DNA of 9,455 bases from JAHFOW01 sp964370795. Its GTDB lineage: Bacteria; Planctomycetota; Brocadiia; Brocadiales; Brocadiaceae. The first letter of the stretch is position 1; the number at the start of each line of letters is the position of its first letter. This document shows, piece after piece, positions 1 through 6,240 of this stretch. The position numbers and the translations under genes are program-made. The stretch covers positions 1-9,455 of the forward strand of contig CAYJME010000128.1 in assembly GCA_964370795.1 (NCBI GenBank), in the 5' to 3' direction. Under the pieces are notes generated by a model that worked only from the letters and a program-made list of their open reading frames with translations, did not search any database and was not told the origin of the DNA.

Positions 1-684
1 AATAAAATGGATGTAGTTATGGTTGGTGGGGGAGATATGATCCCCCAAACAGAATTTACCCATTTTCACAATCTCAAGGCACTTGCTCCCGAACGCTGCC
101 AACCCTTTGATAAAAACCGGCAGGGACTTATGATCGGGGAAGGCGCGGGCATTCTAATCATGGAGCGATATGAATTTGCAAAGAGGCGTGGCGCATCAAT
201 TATTGCAGAGATGGCAGGCTATGGTTTAAGCTGTGACGGATTTCATATGACGGCGCCCCATCCTGAAGGTGACGGGGCAGTAAAATGCATGAGCGATGCG
301 TTAAAAATGTCAAAACTTTCTCCTGCTGTTATCGTTAAAATTATTGCACAGGGTACGGCAACGCCGCAAAACGACAAAACATAAACGACGGCTATAAAGC
401 GTGTTTTTGGTGAACGTGCTTATAAGATTCCATGCAGTTCAACGAAATCGATGATTGGCCATCTCATGGGGGCCGCAAGTGCCGTAGAATCGGTCATTTG
501 TTGCTTAGCGCTCAGACACGGGATATTACCACCAACCATAAATCACGAGACCCCCGATCCTGAATGTGACCTGGATTATGTGCCAAATAAGTTGAGGGAA
601 ATAAAGGTAAGGCATGTCCTCAATAATTCCTTTGCCTTTGGCGGTAACAACGCCACAACGATATTTAGCAAACTCGAAACGTAA
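1..684 (+). pseudogene. beta-ketoacyl-ACP synthase (FabF/KS family), 5'-truncated by window edge, nonsense-mutated
   Basis: This is the C-terminal half of a thiolase-fold ketosynthase that condenses malonyl-ACP with an acyl chain. The reading frame is open from base 1, so the gene starts outside the window and the active-site Cys is not visible. The family signatures FDKNRQGLMIGEGAG, GTATP, IGHLMGAAS and NSFAFGGNN appear in order. An in-frame TAA at 382-384 interrupts it where the family normally has a charged residue (DKT-x-TTAIK). The same frame continues without indel through TTAIKRVFGERAYKIPCSS to the natural stop at 682-684, so one substitution (for example GAA to TAA) explains the break. 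The catalytic His of the usual AHGT motif is Gln (CAG at 349-351), while the second catalytic His (codon 460-462, in IGH) remains. Two independent lesions argue for a decayed gene rather than a sequencing error. It lies 71 bp upstream of a second ketosynthase in the same orientation. Confidence 0.88.
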
Positions 685-755
685 ACATGGCTTATAATAA
701 ACTCAACTTACGATACTAAAATTACTTATCTGGGTACATCTGTGGTTAAATTTCT

Positions 756-1988
756 ATGAAAAAGCGAGTTGTTGTTACGGGAATTGGTATTGTTTCTCCC
801 CTTGGTTGTTCAAAAGTGGATTTCTGGAATGGTCTTGTAAGCGGGAAATCCGGCATATCACCCATAACCGCTCTCGACCTTTCTCCTTACAAATGTAAGT
901 CGGGCGGAGAAGTCAGGAACTTAATGCCGGAAGTACACCTTGGCATGAAGGGTTTGAAATATTTAAACAAAGGAACCAGATTCCTGGGTTCTGCCGCAAA
1001 GATGGCCATTGACGATGCAAAGATTCCTACAGATGGTTCTCTGTTAGAGAAGATGGGGATAGTTATTGGCTCATCACTGGGCAATTTCCCAGAAACAACG
1101 GATTATTTCTTTGAAATTATCCGCGGTAACCCATCAGAATTGTCGCCCATGCTCAGTTATGATGTCGCCCTAAATTCTTCTATTAACTATGTATCTGTCA
1201 TATTTAAGATAAAAGGACTTGCCCGTACCGTATCGTCAGGTTTTACTTCGAGTACCGACGCCATTGGCGATGCCTTCAATATGATCCGGCAGGATTTGGC
1301 AAAGGTCATTGTTGCTGGCGGTGTTGAGCAGATTTCCATCGATTTATATCTAATATTTTATATTCGAGGACTCCTTTCCGGCCTGGATGGTAAAGCGGAG
1401 GCGAGTCTGCCCTTTGATAAGGAAAGAAACGGATTTGTCATGGCGGAGGGCAGTTACGTAGTTATCCTTGAGGAACTTCAACATGCCATAGACCGGGGCG
1501 CTCACATTTATGGAGAAATAAAAGGCTTTGGAAGCACCTTTGTTGGAGGTAGGGATTACTCCAGGGATGAAAGAACCCGCCGGTCTGCAAATGCCATGAT
1601 ACATGCCCTGGAAGATGCAGGGACAAAAAAAGAAAACATTGATTTGATAAGCGCGAACGCAAATGGAAGCAAGGTACAGGACATTGTTGAAGCAGGGGCC
1701 ATACAAGCCTTATTTGCTGGAAATAGTCATGTCCCCATTTCAGCAATTAAATCAAATATCGGCGAATCATACGGAACGGCGGGTAGCGCCCAACTCATTT
1801 CAACCATGATGTCAATGAATACAGGCCAAATACCCAACATTATCAATCACAAACAAAGAGATCCTGAAATCAACCTGAACATCATCCTTGAAAAACCTAT
1901 CAATAAAGAAATTCAACATGCAATGATAAATACCCTGGATTACGAGGGAAATAATTCATGTCTGGTGGTAAGCAGGTTTAGTAAATAA
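756..1988 (+). CDS. FabF-like ketosynthase homologue lacking all three catalytic residues (chain-length-factor-like or inactive KS)
   Basis: The 410-residue protein has full FabF/KAS-II length and fold signatures: N-terminal RVVVTGIGIVSPLG, LPFDKERNGFVMAEGS near 218-233, and a KSNIG loop near 332-336. E. coli FabF uses Cys163, His303 and His340. The aligned positions here are Phe163 (SSGFTSSTDAIG), Asn303 (SANANGS) and Glu337 (NIGESYGTAG); the loop Lys332 is kept. The protein therefore cannot be expected to form the acyl-enzyme or decarboxylate malonyl-ACP in the usual way. Chain-length factors (KS-beta) of type II polyketide and aryl-polyene systems also lack the Cys and pair with an active KS encoded just upstream, which matches the tandem layout here. 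The upstream partner, however, is itself broken. The frame has no stops, which favours retained function or very recent loss. No clear Shine-Dalgarno precedes the ATG. The role is inferred. Confidence 0.85.
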   Translation: MKKRVVVTGIGIVSPLGCSKVDFWNGLVSGKSGISPITALDLSPYKCKSGGEVRNLMPEVHLGMKGLKYLNKGTRFLGSAAKMAIDDAKIPTDGSLLEKMGIVIGSSLGNFPETTDYFFEIIRGNPSELSPMLSYDVALNSSINYVSVIFKIKGLARTVSSGFTSSTDAIGDAFNMIRQDLAKVIVAGGVEQISIDLYLIFYIRGLLSGLDGKAEASLPFDKERNGFVMAEGSYVVILEELQHAIDRGAHIYGEIKGFGSTFVGGRDYSRDERTRRSANAMIHALEDAGTKKENIDLISANANGSKVQDIVEAGAIQALFAGNSHVPISAIKSNIGESYGTAGSAQLISTMMSMNTGQIPNIINHKQRDPEINLNIILEKPINKEIQHAMINTLDYEGNNSCLVVSRFSK

Positions 1989-2002
1989 TACAATTAATTG
2001 TA

Positions 2003-2030
2003 GAATAAAGATAAAAAGATGTATTTATTC
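2003..2030. terminator. weak A/T-rich hairpin between convergent genes
   Basis: The 54-bp space between the convergent ketosynthase and hypA-like genes contains GAATAAA (2003-2009) and its inverted copy TTTATTC (2024-2030), with T-rich or A-rich tracts on each side. It could end transcription from both directions. The stem is A/T-rich with only one G-C pair, so the call is tentative. Confidence 0.25.
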
Positions 2031-2043
2031 CTGTAATAATATT

Positions 2044-2310
2044 TTACTTACCTTCCACTTCTATACCTTCGAGCACAACTTCTTGTGCCATAGGATCTGT
2101 TTCGTCACGCAGGACATTTATAGTTAATTGCGCCCCTTCTGCAATTGTTCCTTGCGATGCATGGTTGAAGTGCTCACGAAAATGATCTGAAGAAATATGA
2201 GATAACGCACCGAGCCTGACCGTCAAGCCACTCACCCTGGTTGCGCCTTGTTCAAGCGCCAGAGAAGAAACTTTTCGAATCAGATGGGTAACAAGGGAAA
2301 ATTCGTGCAT
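2044..2310 (-). CDS. hypA: HypA/HybF-like hydrogenase nickel-insertion protein without the zinc-finger loop
   Basis: HypA delivers nickel to the apo large subunit of [NiFe] hydrogenases together with HypB. The start is placed at the ATG at 2310 because the nickel-binding N-terminus MHE (Met1, His2, Glu3) must be at the very start in this family. The open frame extends 23 codons further upstream, but that stretch overlaps the protease gene and a repeat. The body matches HypA well (VRLGALSHIS, then FNHASQGTIAEGAQL). At about 88 residues it is some 25 shorter than typical HypA. The two CxxC zinc-binding pairs expected after the LTI strand are absent and the protein contains no Cys. A short loop (DETDPMAQ) leads straight into the final strand EVVLEGIEVE. 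That clean join looks like a subfamily form rather than a frameshift. It is the last gene of the operon, 40 bp after the protease. Confidence 0.85.
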   Translation of the reverse strand: MHEFSLVTHLIRKVSSLALEQGATRVSGLTVRLGALSHISSDHFREHFNHASQGTIAEGAQLTINVLRDETDPMAQEVVLEGIEVEGK

Positions 2311-2323
2311 AGGGTAATCTCTA

Positions 2324-2395
2324 CCACGGATAAACACGGGGGGCTCGGATTTAAATACCCGCACAATTTTCTGCACCATTCCGTGTATTTTCGTG
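2324..2395. repeat. imperfect inverted repeat of the CACGAA/CACGGA type across the protease-hypA junction
   Basis: The arm at 2324-2339 (CCACGGATAAACACGG) and the inverted arm at 2381-2395 (read on the minus strand as CACGAAAATACACGG) match at 12 of 15 positions. The second arm encodes the last residues of the protease (HENTRN) and the first lies just ahead of the hypA start. In the transcript they could pair as a hairpin whose loop contains the protease stop codon. Confidence 0.6.
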
Positions 2396-2929
2396 ATTAA
2401 TTTTTAGAATATCCTGGCGTATACGCATCACAACTTCCTGGGCTGCATTACTGACCTCGGCGGATAATCCCATACCTGCCTCAAAACATTTTCCTTCAAT
2501 CCCATACACAATAAGATAGGAGGGTAGTTTGCCGAGAGTCCTTGCAAGTTCAATAGCCTCTGCAATACCAAAGGCATGTGTGGAATAATGGAAAAATTGT
2601 GCGGGAATTTGCTGAACGTGTGCATCAAAACGGTGAATAGTCCCCGGCTTCGTGCCTGAATAAACTGCATCAATCAGAATAACGGCGTATGCGTCTTCCC
2701 AGGACTCCATTAAGGTTGCACCATCACCGCTCTCTTTGGTGACGGTAACGGTATCGGGCGCCTGTTCTTTTACATGTTGAGCAACGATAAATCCGACGGC
2801 ATCATCACTACGATAAACGTTGCCGATACCTATAACAAAAATAGGTTGTTTGTCTTGTTTTGAATGTTTGGTTTGTATTTTGTTACCTGTATCTTTTATC
2901 TGCGGAATCTGTGCCATCTGTGGTTCCAA
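2351..2929 (-). CDS. [NiFe]-hydrogenase maturation endopeptidase (HybD/HycI-type, peptidase family M52)
   Basis: This nickel-dependent endopeptidase removes the C-terminal tail of the hydrogenase large subunit after nickel insertion, and its target HydA is encoded immediately upstream. The core starts with IFVIGIGNVYRSDDAVG (residues 30-46) and includes LIDAVYSG (Asp87) and STHAFGIAEAIELAR (His118). These are the family's metal-binding acidic and His positions. The start is uncertain: the frame opens with TTG at 2929, 5 bp after the hydA stop, or with ATG at 2917. No later ATG, GTG or TTG precedes the fold. As a result about 25 residues before the first beta strand are mostly encoded by a CACAGAT-type repeat (MAQIPQIK...). 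The C-terminal tail (HENTRNGAENCAGI) also coincides with repeat DNA. The core is intact, so function is likely. Both ends look added. Confidence 0.9.
   Translation of the reverse strand: MEPQMAQIPQIKDTGNKIQTKHSKQDKQPIFVIGIGNVYRSDDAVGFIVAQHVKEQAPDTVTVTKESGDGATLMESWEDAYAVILIDAVYSGTKPGTIHRFDAHVQQIPAQFFHYSTHAFGIAEAIELARTLGKLPSYLIVYGIEGKCFEAGMGLSAEVSNAAQEVVMRIRQDILKINHENTRNGAENCAGI
2893..2925 (-). repeat. CACAGAT-type repeat inside the 5' end of the maturation protease gene
   Basis: On the minus strand this reads as successive units CCACAGATGG, CACAGATTC and CGCAGATAA. The island at 9000-9026 has the same pattern (CCACAGATTT, CGCAGATTG, CACAGATTA). The 9-10-bp units stay open in the protease frame and encode the PQMAQIPQIK segment. 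Confidence 0.7.
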
Positions 2930-2934
2930 GCCAT

Positions 2935-4224
2935 TTATTCCCGGTCAATATGGAGTTTTAAAAAATGCGTAGCGCACGAAATACACGGATCATAATTACG
3001 GACCGCCTGCTCGCACTGTAACGTAAGCCTTTCCTGTGGGAGGTCAATAAATTTTGGCGTAAATTGCCAGAGGTCATTTTCAATGGTCTTCTGGTTTTGC
3101 GATGTGGGGGGAACAATCTTTGCATCCATGATGATACCTTTGTCATCCACCCGATAACGATGATAGAGGATACCCCGTGGCGCTTCTGTACAACCATACC
3201 CTGTGGCTGCACGTGGTTGAACTTCCATCGCGGGTTTCTCCGGCCTTTCATAGCGCTCAATAATACGCAACGCTTCATCACATGCGTAAAGTATTTCTAT
3301 GCTGCGTACAATAATACTTTTAAACGGATTGTGGCATAGAGATGAAAGCCCGGCTGACCGTGCGGCTTCCTGTGCTATGGAAGAGAGTTTTTCAAAATTT
3401 AAATTGTATCGTGCAAGAGGCCCAACGAAATATGCCCCACGTCCTTTTATTACCGAATGAAGTGCATTTGAATATTGTACATGTTCTTCAGTAAAATGGT
3501 CTTCATATTCACATACAGAAATATCCAACCCTTTATTCGAGACGAGCCGTCCTTCATTCAAAGGATATTCGTCAGGATGACGGAGCGCAACAAACTCATA
3601 GTCTTGTTCAAAATCAGGAAAATTAAGTTTTGCTGTCCACCGAACTGTTTCAAGGGCGGCGTCCCGTGCCCATGTAATTTTTTCGGCAAGGGGACTTAAT
3701 TCCTGTTTGGTTGGCGCCCGATAAAATCCTCCTACACGTACGTTAATGGGGTGAATTTCCCTGCCACCAAGGAGTGTAACAATCTCATTGCCAACCTTTT
3801 TTAATTGCAATCCACGCTTGACGACATCGGGATAATCTTTTGCCATCTGGATGGCATCCGCATACCCCAGAAAATCAGGGGCATGGAGCATGTAGATATG
3901 AAGCGCATGGCTTTCTATCCACTCTCCGCAGTAAATGAGCCTGCGTAATGCGCGAAGTTGACCATCAACCTTTATGCCAAACGCATCTTCCATTGCATGT
4001 ATGGAACTCATCTGATAAGCAATAGGACAAATGCCGCAAATACGGGCTGTAATATCAGGCGCTTCACTAAACAAACGTCCCCGTAAAAAAGCCTCAAAAA
4101 ATCGCGGCGGCTCAAATATCTTGAGCTTTACATCGACGACGTTCTTGCCTTGGATCTTTATATACAGTGCGCCTTCACCCTCAACGCGGGCAAGACAATC
4201 TATCTTGATTGTTTTGGTCTTCAT
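2935..4224 (-). CDS. hydA: [NiFe] hydrogenase large (alpha) subunit, group 3b type
   Basis: This catalytic subunit carries the NiFe(CN)2CO centre that interconverts H2 with protons and electrons in the cytoplasm. The N-terminal L1 motif RICGICP supplies Cys63 and Cys66, and the C-terminal L2 motif DPCISCATH supplies Cys414 and Cys417. After His420 a nine-residue tail (FLKLHIDRE) remains, the part expected to be cut off by the maturation protease encoded next. The length of 429 residues is normal for the group. The lack of a signal peptide, together with the flavoprotein gamma and ferredoxin-like beta genes in the operon, supports group 3b (HydABDG, 'sulfhydrogenase'-like, NAD(P)-linked). It follows hydD by 30 bp. 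No evident Shine-Dalgarno is present; a 16-bp A/T palindrome occupies that place. All active-site ligands are visible. Confidence 0.96.
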   Translation of the reverse strand: MKTKTIKIDCLARVEGEGALYIKIQGKNVVDVKLKIFEPPRFFEAFLRGRLFSEAPDITARICGICPIAYQMSSIHAMEDAFGIKVDGQLRALRRLIYCGEWIESHALHIYMLHAPDFLGYADAIQMAKDYPDVVKRGLQLKKVGNEIVTLLGGREIHPINVRVGGFYRAPTKQELSPLAEKITWARDAALETVRWTAKLNFPDFEQDYEFVALRHPDEYPLNEGRLVSNKGLDISVCEYEDHFTEEHVQYSNALHSVIKGRGAYFVGPLARYNLNFEKLSSIAQEAARSAGLSSLCHNPFKSIIVRSIEILYACDEALRIIERYERPEKPAMEVQPRAATGYGCTEAPRGILYHRYRVDDKGIIMDAKIVPPTSQNQKTIENDLWQFTPKFIDLPQERLTLQCEQAVRNYDPCISCATHFLKLHIDRE

Positions 4225-4227
4225 TTC

Positions 4228-4243
4228 AATATTTTAAAATATT
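4228..4243. repeat. perfect 16-bp A/T palindrome just ahead of hydA
   Basis: AATATTTTAAAATATT sits 3 bases upstream of the hydA start codon, in the 30-bp hydD-hydA gap. It consists only of A and T and may be chance in this base composition, but it takes the place of a ribosome-binding site. Confidence 0.4.
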
Positions 4244-4254
4244 TTCTCAAAGAC

Positions 4255-5034
4255 TTACTTTTGATGTGCTGTGCTTTCTTTGATGAAAACCTCTGTGTTA
4301 GCATAGAACGTACGAAATACCCGTAAAAGACCTTCTTCACTGATTCCAAGATGACCGAACTGCGCACTTAATGAAGCGGTGTTCGGCGACTCCATAGGGC
4401 CAAAACAGCTATAACAACCCCGTCCATACGATGGGCAGATTGCGTTACATCCGGCATGGGTTACAGGGCCAAGGCATGGTATCCTACGCGCCACCATCAC
4501 ACAGACAGTCCCACGATGTTTGCACTCAATGCAAACGCTATGCGGTGGGGTATTGGGTTTACGTCCAAACAAAAAGGCGCTGAGGACTTCGACGAGTTGA
4601 TATTTATTGATGGGGCATCCATGCAATTCGAAATCTACCTTGACATGTGCGGAGATTGGCGTTGATTTTTCAAGGGTGCTAATAAATTGAGGTTTGGCAT
4701 ATACGAAAGAGGTAAATTCTTTCACATCCTTGAAATTCCGTAATGCCTGTATACCACCGGCAGTCGCACATGCGCCAATGGTAATGAGCGATTTCGACAT
4801 CTTACGAATCTTCTGGATACGTTCCGCATCATGGGGTGTAGTGATAGATCCTTCAACAAGGGAAATATTATAGGGTCCTTTTTTTACATCACGAGAGGCC
4901 TCAAGGAAATACGCAATATCAACTTTGTCAACGATGGCAAGCAATTCGTCTTCGCAATCCAGGAGGCTTAACTGACAGCCATCGCATGACGCAAATTTCC
5001 ATACGGCAAGTTTTGGTTTTTTTGTTTTAGACAT
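4255..5034 (-). CDS. hydD: [NiFe] hydrogenase small (delta) subunit, group 3b type
   Basis: This electron-transfer subunit pairs with HydA and wires the NiFe site to the diaphorase part of the complex. The proximal [4Fe-4S] ligands are Cys17 and Cys20 (SCDGCQLSLL), Cys89 (IGACATAGG) and Cys140 (HGCPINK). A Cys-rich second half (Cys168, 171, 178, 187, 196, 200, 207, 210) has enough ligands for two further clusters, as is usual for group 3 small subunits. There is no twin-arginine signal or C-terminal anchor, so the enzyme is cytoplasmic. The length of 259 residues is typical. The ATG lies at the beginning of the conserved KLAVWKFASCDGC strand, so the start is well placed, although no Shine-Dalgarno is evident. 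It is separated from hydG by an unusual 308-bp repeat-filled gap, so it may have its own promoter. Confidence 0.95.
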   Translation of the reverse strand: MSKTKKPKLAVWKFASCDGCQLSLLDCEDELLAIVDKVDIAYFLEASRDVKKGPYNISLVEGSITTPHDAERIQKIRKMSKSLITIGACATAGGIQALRNFKDVKEFTSFVYAKPQFISTLEKSTPISAHVKVDFELHGCPINKYQLVEVLSAFLFGRKPNTPPHSVCIECKHRGTVCVMVARRIPCLGPVTHAGCNAICPSYGRGCYSCFGPMESPNTASLSAQFGHLGISEEGLLRVFRTFYANTEVFIKESTAHQK

Positions 5035-5148
5035 GGTAATTTATAAAAAGTTTTGTGTTATCTATAGTATTACTGTGTAAAAACATCTTTTTTGTGTAAG
5101 TTTTTTACAATTCCCTTACCTCCCCTTATCAAGAGGTATTGTTTGTTT

Positions 5149-5186
5149 ATGAGAGAAAGATTGCTTCGCTTCGCTCGCAATGACAG
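5149..5186 (+). repeat. ATGAGAGAAAGATTGC...GCAATGACAG repeat, copy 1
   Basis: This 38-bp unit matches the unit at 9094-9132 almost base for base, with the difference confined to the TTCGCTTCGCTC versus CTCGCTGTCGCTC centre. It forms the left arm of the inverted pair in the hydG-hydD gap. Confidence 0.75.
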
Positions 5187-5293
5187 AATAAGGGCGCAAT
5201 GACCGGTTCCTCTTTGCAATGACAAAGCGCATAGTCCGTGTCATTGCGAGGGGTCTTTTCCGAAGCAATCTCCCCCCTTTCATAAAGAAGAAA

Positions 5294-5329
5294 TGGTTGC
5301 GGCTATGCTGAGCTAGGAAACCTGTGGAT
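5294..5329 (-). repeat. CCACAGGTTTCCTAGC...GCCGCAACCA repeat, copy 1
   Basis: Read on the minus strand, this unit begins CCACAGGTTTCCTAGC and ends GCCGCAACCA. It aligns with the plus-strand unit at 9407-9442 (CCACAGATTGCCTGGC...GCCGCAACCA), differing mainly in the middle. It lies directly downstream of the hydG stop. Confidence 0.6.
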
Positions 5330-5342
5330 TCTATCAACACGT

Positions 5343-6176
5343 TTAAATCTCCCGCTTTCCCATGAGTTCTTTGACACATTCATAAGAAAACACCGGACCA
5401 TCCTTGCAAACAAAGGTGTGACCACACTGACAATGCCCACAGAGGCCTATTCCGCATTTCATGTTACGCTCCATGGAAATGTATATATTTTCATTTTTAA
5501 CACCATGCTTTTGTAGTTCCATGATCGTAAATCGCATCATTACCTCAGGTCCGCAGATCATGGCCACCGTATGAAGGGGATCAAATTGTGCCTTTGGTAT
5601 AAGCGTGGTAACCACGCCCACATTCCCCCGCCAATTTTCCTGTGCGCTATCAACGGTAATCTTGACCTTCATGTCAAAACGTCCCCACAAATGCTCTAAT
5701 TCTTGAGTATAAAGCAGGTCATCCGGTGTTCGTGCCCCATAGAGAAGTGCTATTTTTCCATACTTCTCACGGTGTGAAATAAGTTGATACAATGCAGGGC
5801 GGAGAGGTGCCAATCCAATTCCACCCGTTATTATAACAACATCTTTTCCCCGCGCCGCTTCTAATGGCCAGTGACTTCCAAAAGGGCCGCGGACTCCTAT
5901 AATATCTCCACGTTTGAGCTTTTGGATGGCCGTTGTCACCGTTCCCACAGCGCGTATTGTATGTTTTAAAATATCCGGCTTTGATGGATCACCACAGATG
6001 GAAATGGGGACTTCCCCAACGCCAAAAACATAGAGCATGTTGAACTGCCCTGGAGCAAATGGAATTATACTCTTTCCGTTTATTGGAATCAATTCCATAG
6101 TAAAGGTATCATGGGTTTCCTTCTGTATCCGATGAATACGAAAAGGATTTGGAATCATAGGATATTGAATGTCCAT
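5343..6176 (-). CDS. hydG: hydrogenase gamma subunit, FAD/NAD(P)-binding oxidoreductase with C-terminal 2Fe-2S site
   Basis: This is the diaphorase subunit that passes electrons between FAD and NAD(P). It belongs to the ferredoxin-NADP reductase-like family found in group 3b hydrogenases and in dihydroorotate dehydrogenase electron-transfer subunits. The FAD-binding barrel spans roughly residues 10-100 (APGQFNMLYVFGVGEVPIS). The nucleotide-binding half begins with VVIITGGIGLAPLRP (113-127). The C-terminal Cys cluster CGIGLCGHCQCG...VC (Cys241, 246, 249, 257) is the expected [2Fe-2S] ligand set. The length of 277 residues is usual. The start is taken at the ATG at 6176, though the internal ATG at 6158 is also possible and neither has a good Shine-Dalgarno. 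A perfect hairpin repeat lies 16 bases upstream. It sits between the cyclic-nucleotide-fold gene and hydD. Confidence 0.93.
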   Translation of the reverse strand: MDIQYPMIPNPFRIHRIQKETHDTFTMELIPINGKSIIPFAPGQFNMLYVFGVGEVPISICGDPSKPDILKHTIRAVGTVTTAIQKLKRGDIIGVRGPFGSHWPLEAARGKDVVIITGGIGLAPLRPALYQLISHREKYGKIALLYGARTPDDLLYTQELEHLWGRFDMKVKITVDSAQENWRGNVGVVTTLIPKAQFDPLHTVAMICGPEVMMRFTIMELQKHGVKNENIYISMERNMKCGIGLCGHCQCGHTFVCKDGPVFSYECVKELMGKREI

Positions 6177-6192
6177 TTTTGTTATTACTGTC

Positions 6193-6220
6193 GTAGAGAC
6201 GCAAAATCTTGCGTCTCTAC
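6193..6220. repeat. perfect hairpin repeat: 12-bp stem, 4-base loop, in the leader of hydG
   Basis: GTAGAGACGCAA (6193-6204) and TTGCGTCTCTAC (6209-6220) are exact inverted copies around AATC. The element occupies most of the gap between the cyclic-nucleotide-fold gene and hydG and would form a strong mRNA hairpin ending 16 bases before the hydG ATG. It has no following U-run on the transcribed strand, so it looks more like a mobile palindromic repeat or an mRNA-stability hairpin than a terminator. Confidence 0.85.
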
Positions 6221-6240
6221 AAAATAATTATAAATATTCA

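Larger units (their letters stand above)
5035..5342. repeat. composite palindromic repeat block separating hydG from hydD
   Basis: This 308-bp stretch contains no credible gene. From left to right it holds a small hairpin element CCTCCCCTTATCAAGAGG (5119-5136), then an inverted pair. One arm is AGATTGCTTCG...CTCGCAATGACA at 5158-5185. The other is TGTCATTGCGAG...CGAAGCAATCT at 5239-5271. The arms match outside a spacer of 5 versus 10 bases. Partial units ending GCAATGAC lie between them (near 5195 and 5216). A separate unit at 5294-5329 recurs at the right end of the window. This is the widely scattered TCATTGCGAG/GAAGCAATC type of bacterial intergenic repeat, and it resembles a nonautonomous palindromic element. 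No transposase is present. Confidence 0.75.

Noticed and set aside
1350..1746. Two overlapping minus-strand open frames inside the ketosynthase gene
   Set aside because: They are shadows of the conserved ketosynthase frame. Neither has a recognisable motif or a ribosome-binding site.
2310..2379. Upstream ATG giving a longer HypA-like protein
   Set aside because: The extension overlaps the protease gene and repeat DNA and would bury the MHE nickel-binding end, which must be N-terminal in this family.
5149..5271. CRISPR-like spaced repeats in the hydG-hydD gap
   Set aside because: The units are inverted and of unequal length without regular spacers, so this is a palindromic repeat and not an array.
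5116..5379. Minus-strand open frame of 87 codons across the hydG-hydD gap
   Set aside because: Its product is a translation of the GAAGCAATC/TCATTGCGAG palindromes and the hydG 3' end. It has no family resemblance.
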